A DNA stretch of 64,000 bases from Natronococcus sp. CG52. Its GTDB lineage: Archaea > Halobacteriota > Halobacteria > Halobacteriales > Natrialbaceae. The notes under the pieces were generated by a model. That model was not told the DNA's origin and searched no databases. It worked only from the letters and a program-made list of their open reading frames with translations. A program made the position numbers and the translations under genes. Shown here piece by piece: positions 59,871-64,000 of the stretch; the first letter of the stretch is position 1, and each line of letters starts with the position of its first letter. Location: NCBI RefSeq assembly GCF_023913515.1, contig NZ_CP099391.1, forward strand, positions 2,418,001 through 2,482,000. The letters are read 5' to 3'.

Positions 59871-61103
59871 TCAGACGACATCTTCTGCCTCGAGCGCATC
59901 TATTTCGTCCGCCCGATAGCCGAGTTCGGCGAGCACGTCCGCCGTGTGCTCGCCCAGCTCCGGCGGGTGGCGACGGATTTCGGTTGCCGACCTCGAGAAG
60001 TGCATCGGACTTCCCGCCATCTCGATCGGGCCGACCGTCGGGTGGTCGACGGTCTCGCGCATCCCGCGGGCCTCGGTCTGTGGATGCTCGAACACGGCCT
60101 CCATGTCGTGAACCGCGCGAGCGGGAACACCTGCTGCGTCGAGCAGGTCGACGATCTCGTCCGTCTCGTACGACGACAGCTCTGCCGCGAGTTCGGCCTC
60201 GAGCGTATCGCGGTGGTCGACCCGATCTGCGTTCTCGGCAAACCGGTCGTCCGCGAGGAGATCCGAACGCTCGAGCGCCTCACAGAGGCGTCGCCACAGT
60301 TTCTCCGAGGCGGCGGCGACGACGACGTGGCCGTCCCGCGTGGGAAACGCCTGGTAGGGAACGATTGTGGGGTGTCTGCTCCCCATCTGTTCGGGCGACT
60401 CGCCCGTCGCGAAGTAGTTGCTGGCCATGTAGGACATCCAGGCGACCTGACCGTCGAAGAGGCTGACGTCGATCTTTTGGCCGCCGTCGTCGCCGAACTC
60501 GCGCCGAAAGAGCGCCGCGAGGATCGCCTGCGTGGCGTACATCCCCGCACCGATGTCGGCGACTGCGACGCCGACCCGGACCGGCGACCCGTCGGCCTCG
60601 CCGGTGATGCTCATCAGCCCGCCCTCGGCCTGCATGATGAGGTCGTAAGCCGGCTTCTCGGCGTAGGGGCCCCACTCGCCGTACCCCGACAGCGAACAGT
60701 AGACGAGGTCGGGATTAGTCGTTCCGAGGGCGTCGTAGCCCAGTCCCCACTCCTCAAGCGTGCCGACCCGGAAGTTCTCCACGAAGACGTCGGCGTCTTC
60801 GGCCAGCAACCGCAGGATTTCTCGGCCGCGTTCGCGTTTGAGGTTGAGCGTCATCGACCGCTTGTTTCGGTTGACGCTCGCGTAGTAGGCGCTCACGCCG
60901 TTGTCGCCCTCGCCGAACTGCGGCGGGTGCCACCCTCGGGTCTGGTCGCCGCTGCCCGGTCGCTCGACCTTGATCACGTCCGCCCCAAGATCCGCCAGCT
61001 GCATCGTACAGAACGGGCCGACGAGGACCTGCGAGGCGTCGACCACGGTGACGCCCTCGAGCGGGCCGGTCTCGGCGTCGGGGTCGCGTGCTTCTCCGAC
61101 CAT
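59871..61103 (-). CDS. Class III CoA-transferase (CaiB/BaiF family), probably glutarate-type
   Basis: A 410-aa enzyme. The N-terminal block (GPLEGVTVVDASQVLVGPFC, ADLGADVIKVERPGSGDQTR) and the aspartate that forms the acyl intermediate (PAYDLIMQAEGGLMSITGE, Asp154) are typical. It shares the motif pattern of the succinyl-CoA:glutarate CoA-transferase branch and follows a glutaryl-CoA dehydrogenase gene by 26 bases, so it probably activates glutarate. Last gene of a three-gene operon. Confidence 0.87.
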   Translation of the reverse strand: MVGEARDPDAETGPLEGVTVVDASQVLVGPFCTMQLADLGADVIKVERPGSGDQTRGWHPPQFGEGDNGVSAYYASVNRNKRSMTLNLKRERGREILRLLAEDADVFVENFRVGTLEEWGLGYDALGTTNPDLVYCSLSGYGEWGPYAEKPAYDLIMQAEGGLMSITGEADGSPVRVGVAVADIGAGMYATQAILAALFRREFGDDGGQKIDVSLFDGQVAWMSYMASNYFATGESPEQMGSRHPTIVPYQAFPTRDGHVVVAAASEKLWRRLCEALERSDLLADDRFAENADRVDHRDTLEAELAAELSSYETDEIVDLLDAAGVPARAVHDMEAVFEHPQTEARGMRETVDHPTVGPIEMAGSPMHFSRSATEIRRHPPELGEHTADVLAELGYRADEIDALEAEDVV

Positions 61104-61129
61104 GTGTTATCGTGTTTCGTGCCCGCTCA

Positions 61130-62296
61130 TTACTTGTAGGCCGGAATACCGATCAGTTCCTCGCCGAGGACGAGCGTGTGGATGTCGTGGGTTCCCTCGT
61201 AGGTGTAAACGGTCTCCATGTTCGCCATGTGACGCATCGGCGAGTAGTCGGTGGTGATGCCGTTGCCGCCGAGCACCTCGCGGGCGACCTTCGACTGCTC
61301 GCGGGCCATCCGGACGTTGTTTCGTTTGGCCATCGAGACGTGCTGGGGTCGCATCTCGCCCCGCTCCTTGAGTTCGGCGAGCCGATAGGCTAGCAGCTGT
61401 GCGAGCGTGATCTGGGTCGCCATCTCCGCGAGTTTGCGCTGTTGAAGCTGAAACCGGCCGATCGGCCCGCCGAACTGCTCGCGATCCGTGGCGTACTGCC
61501 GTGCTTCCTCGAAGCAGTCCCGCGCGGCGCCGACGGCTCCCCAGGCGATGCCGTATCGTGCTTGAGTGAGACACGACAGCGGCCCCTTCATCCCCGAAAC
61601 GCCTGGCAGGACGTTCTCCTCAGGAACCGAGACGTCGTTGAGGCCAATCTCGCCGGTGATCGACGCGCGCAAGGAGAGTTTCTCGGTGATCTTGTTTGTC
61701 GAAACCCCGTCGCGGTCGGTCTCGACCAAGAATCCGCGAACCGGATTCTTGTCGGTCGAGTGATCGCGGGCCCAGACGACGGCGACGTCCGCGATCGGCG
61801 AATTCGTGATCCAGGTCTTCGAGCCGTTGAGCACGTAGCCCTCGTCGGTACGTTCGGCGTCGGTCTCCATCCCAGAGGGGTTCGAGCCGTGCTCGGGTTC
61901 CGTGAGTCCGAAACAGCCCACCGCCTCACCTTCGCCGAGTTTCGGCAGCCACTCCTCTTTCTGTTTCTCGCTCCCGTAGGCGTGGATCGGGTACATCACG
62001 AGCGCCCCCTGGACGGAGGCCATCGAGCGAAGCCCCGAGTCACCCGCTTCGAGTTCCTGCATCAGCAGTCCGTAGGCAGTCTCCGAGACGTTCGGCGAAC
62101 CGTACCCCTCAAGATTGGGCGCGTAAAACCCGAGATCGCCCATCTCCGAGATTAATTCCTCGGGGAACGTCCCGCTCTCGAAGTGCTCCCCGATGTCGGG
62201 TTTGACACGGTCCTCGACGAACTCTCGGGCCGTATCCCGGATCAATTGCTCCTCCTGCTCTAAATCCGCCTCGAGACCCACGAAATCGAGCGTCAT
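61130..62296 (-). CDS. gcdH: Acyl-CoA dehydrogenase, glutaryl-CoA dehydrogenase type
   Basis: A 388-aa flavoenzyme. The FAD-binding segments CFGLTEPEHGSNPSGMET and WITNSPIADVAVVWARD are present, and the catalytic Glu lies in TYEGTHDIHTLVLGEE. The YEGTHDIH form and the GGNGITTDYSPMRHMANMET stretch are those of glutaryl-CoA dehydrogenases, which oxidise and decarboxylate glutaryl-CoA to crotonyl-CoA. Its start overlaps the aminotransferase stop by four bases (ATGA). Confidence 0.88.
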   Translation of the reverse strand: MTLDFVGLEADLEQEEQLIRDTAREFVEDRVKPDIGEHFESGTFPEELISEMGDLGFYAPNLEGYGSPNVSETAYGLLMQELEAGDSGLRSMASVQGALVMYPIHAYGSEKQKEEWLPKLGEGEAVGCFGLTEPEHGSNPSGMETDAERTDEGYVLNGSKTWITNSPIADVAVVWARDHSTDKNPVRGFLVETDRDGVSTNKITEKLSLRASITGEIGLNDVSVPEENVLPGVSGMKGPLSCLTQARYGIAWGAVGAARDCFEEARQYATDREQFGGPIGRFQLQQRKLAEMATQITLAQLLAYRLAELKERGEMRPQHVSMAKRNNVRMAREQSKVAREVLGGNGITTDYSPMRHMANMETVYTYEGTHDIHTLVLGEELIGIPAYK

Positions 62297-63648
62297 TGCC
62301 CCTCGTTGACCGCCGCACGGATCGCGTCACAGATGATATCCATCCCGACGGCCGCCTGGCGGTCGGTGAGCACGAGCGGGGGAATCAGGCGGAGCACGTT
62401 GCCGTGCCGGCCCGCACTCCAGACGAGAACGCCGTTCTCGTAGCACCGTCGCTGGACGTCGAGGACGAGTTCTTTGGCCGGCCCGTCCTCGTCGGCGAAC
62501 TCGACGCCGACGAACAGTCCCTTGCCGCGGACGTCGACGATCTCCGGAACGTCATCGGCGACCTCCTGGAACCGATCGCGGATCTCGTCGCCGAGTCGTC
62601 GGGCGTTCGCGAGGAGGTCGTGTTCCTCGATGTACTCGATCGCACGGAGGCCGCCGACCATCGCCGGCACGTTGCCGCGGAAGGTGCCGACGTGACCGCC
62701 CGGCCCCCACGTGTCCAGTTCCTCACGGAACAGCATCGCCCCGATCGGCAACCCGGTGCCGCCGAGCGCTTTCGCCATCGTGATCGCGTCGGGCGTCACG
62801 TCGAAGTGATCGCTGGCGAACCACTCGCCGGTTCGCCCGAGCCCGGTCTGGATCTCGTCGGCGATCAGGAGCGCGTCGTTGTCGTCGGCGATGTCGCGAA
62901 GGCCGCAGAGGAAGTCCTTCGGTGGGACAACGACGCCACCCTCGCCCTGGATCGGCTCGACCCAGATACCAGCCGGCGACTGGTGGCCACCGTAGGGGTT
63001 CTCGAACTTCCGCTTGACCGCGTCGAGCGCCCGCTCGCTGTCGACGCCGAGCGACGGCGACGGGAACGGAACGTGGACGGCGTCGGCGAGCAACGGCCCG
63101 TACCCCTCCTTGTACTTCTTGCCGGCGGTGAGGCTGAGCGCACCGGCCGTGGTCCCGTGGTACGACCCCTCGAAAGCGAGGGTGCCGTGGCGGCCGGTGT
63201 TGTGTTTCGCGAGCTTGATCGAACCCTCGATGGCGTCGCTCCCGCTCGGCCCGCCGAAGATCACCGTACTGTTTCCGCTGAGGTCGCCGGGGGCAATCTC
63301 GTCGAGTTTCTCGATGAGGTCGAGCCGGGCCTCAGTGGGGAAATCGATAGTGTGCGTGTAGCGCTCGAGTTGCTCCTGGACGCCCTCGAGCACGTACGGA
63401 TTCGAGTGGCCGACGTTCAACACGCCGATTCCCGCGAAGAAGTCGAGGAACGTGTTGCCGTCGACATCGCGGACGGTCGCACCTTTCGCCTCGTCAAGCG
63501 CGATAGGGATGCGCTTCGGATAGGCGACGGCGTTACTGTCGACGTCTCGCTGGCGCTCGAGCAGGACTTCGGAGTTGGGGCCCGGAACGTCGTCGACGTC
63601 CGGCTCCTCGGAAAAGTGTAGCTCGTCGGTCGTGAGACTGATTGCCAT
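62293..63648 (-). CDS. Class III (omega) aminotransferase, 4-aminobutyrate/5-aminovalerate type
   Basis: A 451-aa PLP enzyme from ATG at 63648 (MAISLTTDELHFSEEPDVDD). Landmarks include VIFGGPSGSDAIEGSIKLAK, GYHG-like EGSYHGTTAGALSLTAGKK, WVEPIQGEGGVVVPPKDFL, LIADEIQTGLGRTGEWFA and the PLP-lysine in TMAKALGGTGLPIGAML. It would move the omega-amino group of GABA, 5-aminovalerate or a related diamine product to 2-oxoglutarate. First in the operon with gcdH and the CoA-transferase; 5-aminovalerate to glutarate semialdehyde fits best. An ACATATATG TATA box (63671-63680) gives a leaderless transcript. Confidence 0.85.
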   Translation of the reverse strand: MAISLTTDELHFSEEPDVDDVPGPNSEVLLERQRDVDSNAVAYPKRIPIALDEAKGATVRDVDGNTFLDFFAGIGVLNVGHSNPYVLEGVQEQLERYTHTIDFPTEARLDLIEKLDEIAPGDLSGNSTVIFGGPSGSDAIEGSIKLAKHNTGRHGTLAFEGSYHGTTAGALSLTAGKKYKEGYGPLLADAVHVPFPSPSLGVDSERALDAVKRKFENPYGGHQSPAGIWVEPIQGEGGVVVPPKDFLCGLRDIADDNDALLIADEIQTGLGRTGEWFASDHFDVTPDAITMAKALGGTGLPIGAMLFREELDTWGPGGHVGTFRGNVPAMVGGLRAIEYIEEHDLLANARRLGDEIRDRFQEVADDVPEIVDVRGKGLFVGVEFADEDGPAKELVLDVQRRCYENGVLVWSAGRHGNVLRLIPPLVLTDRQAAVGMDIICDAIRAAVNEGQ

Positions 63649-63837
63649 GCCGTACGATTTGCAGCATCGCACATATATGTTGTTATACGTCTCAATTAAC
63701 GACCTCAAGTTGGATTCAGTCCAAAATATCTGGCCGCACTTTCGACGACGGTTACGAACCAGTACGGTGCCGTTCCGGTCAACACTCGAAAGCGAAAAAT
63801 TGCCTCGAGGAGACGGTGATCGGGACCGGAAAGCGGG
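63649..63837. other. Promoter region of the aminotransferase operon
   Basis: About 190 bases holding the TATA box at 63671-63680 and AT-rich sequence up to 63735. The rest (63740-63837) has no gene that I can recognise. Confidence 0.4.
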
Positions 63838-63957
63838 TTACGCTCCGAATTCTTCGACCGACACCCAGAGGTAAACGTGATACTCGGTGTCGTCAATCAA
63901 TGGCTCCTCTGAGGTCTCACCGTCGGGGAACAGCAACCAGACGAGACGAATGTCATT
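63838..63957 (-). pseudogene. C-terminal fragment of a DUF1616 protein
   Basis: The minus strand reads HNDIRLVWLLFPDGETSEEP and then LIDDTEYHVYLWVSVEEFGA before a stop at 63838. This matches the last 40 residues of the DUF1616 protein at 27873 (DDIRIVWLLYPDE and IDDTEYHVHLWVDVDEDDA). Upstream of NDIR the similarity ends abruptly and the frame meets a stop at the window edge, so only the tail remains. It marks a duplication or recombination break. Confidence 0.8.
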
Positions 63958-64000
63958 ATGAGAAGTATATGTTCTGTTCGATAGGTTTATGTTTAATCAA

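Overview
The window is a high-GC chromosome-like segment from a halophilic archaeon (class Halobacteria, possibly the Natrialbales; the rank below class is a guess). The evidence is acidic proteomes in nearly every frame, TATA-type promoters very close to start codons, Tat signals on most exported proteins, a PGF-CTERM S-layer glycoprotein, a HalOD1 protein, a TFB, and the archaeal order maoC-phaR-phaP-phaE-phaC.

Left third (1-20.6 kb): a partial BMP-type lipoprotein, a GlmM-like phosphohexomutase, then a polyhydroxyalkanoate (PHA) locus (maoC/phaJ divergent from phaR-phaP-phaE-phaC, then phaB on its own promoter). It is followed by a secreted subtilase, moaC, the NAD(P)HX repair enzyme, acylphosphatase, an OGG/AlkA glycosylase, several small conserved archaeal proteins, TFB, a DUF389 membrane protein, a glutaredoxin-thioredoxin reductase fusion and an HTTM membrane protein.

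Middle (21-43 kb) is a cell-surface region: the S-layer-like glycoprotein, a Tat lipoprotein, a YdjM-type membrane protein, a short PGF-CTERM protein that repeats the C-terminal module of the S-layer protein, and a DUF1616/DUF4129/DUF58/MoxR/DUF4350 cluster. After these come a HalOD1 protein and a collinear FtsX-like permease, subtilase and LolD-like ATPase.

Right third (43.6-64 kb) looks like an accessory catabolic region: two closely related Lrp/AsnC regulators (43.6 and 57.7 kb) bracket a polyamine-type ABC transporter, an MFS transporter, two paralogous M20 deacylases, a deacetylase of the HDAC/acetylpolyamine amidohydrolase family, a ThDP decarboxylase and an M20 carbamoylase. Remnants (truncated nitrilase, frameshifted tails) show past rearrangement. 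A tnpB-only IS200/IS605 element with a divergent 41-aa ribbon-helix-helix-like gene separates this block from an operon of class III aminotransferase, glutaryl-CoA dehydrogenase and class III CoA-transferase. Together these suggest uptake of amines or acyl-amines, deacylation, transamination and passage through glutaryl-CoA to crotonyl-CoA, which the PHA genes in the same window could store. That link is inference. The window ends in a fragment of a second DUF1616 gene.

No tRNA, rRNA or CRISPR array was recognised by eye.
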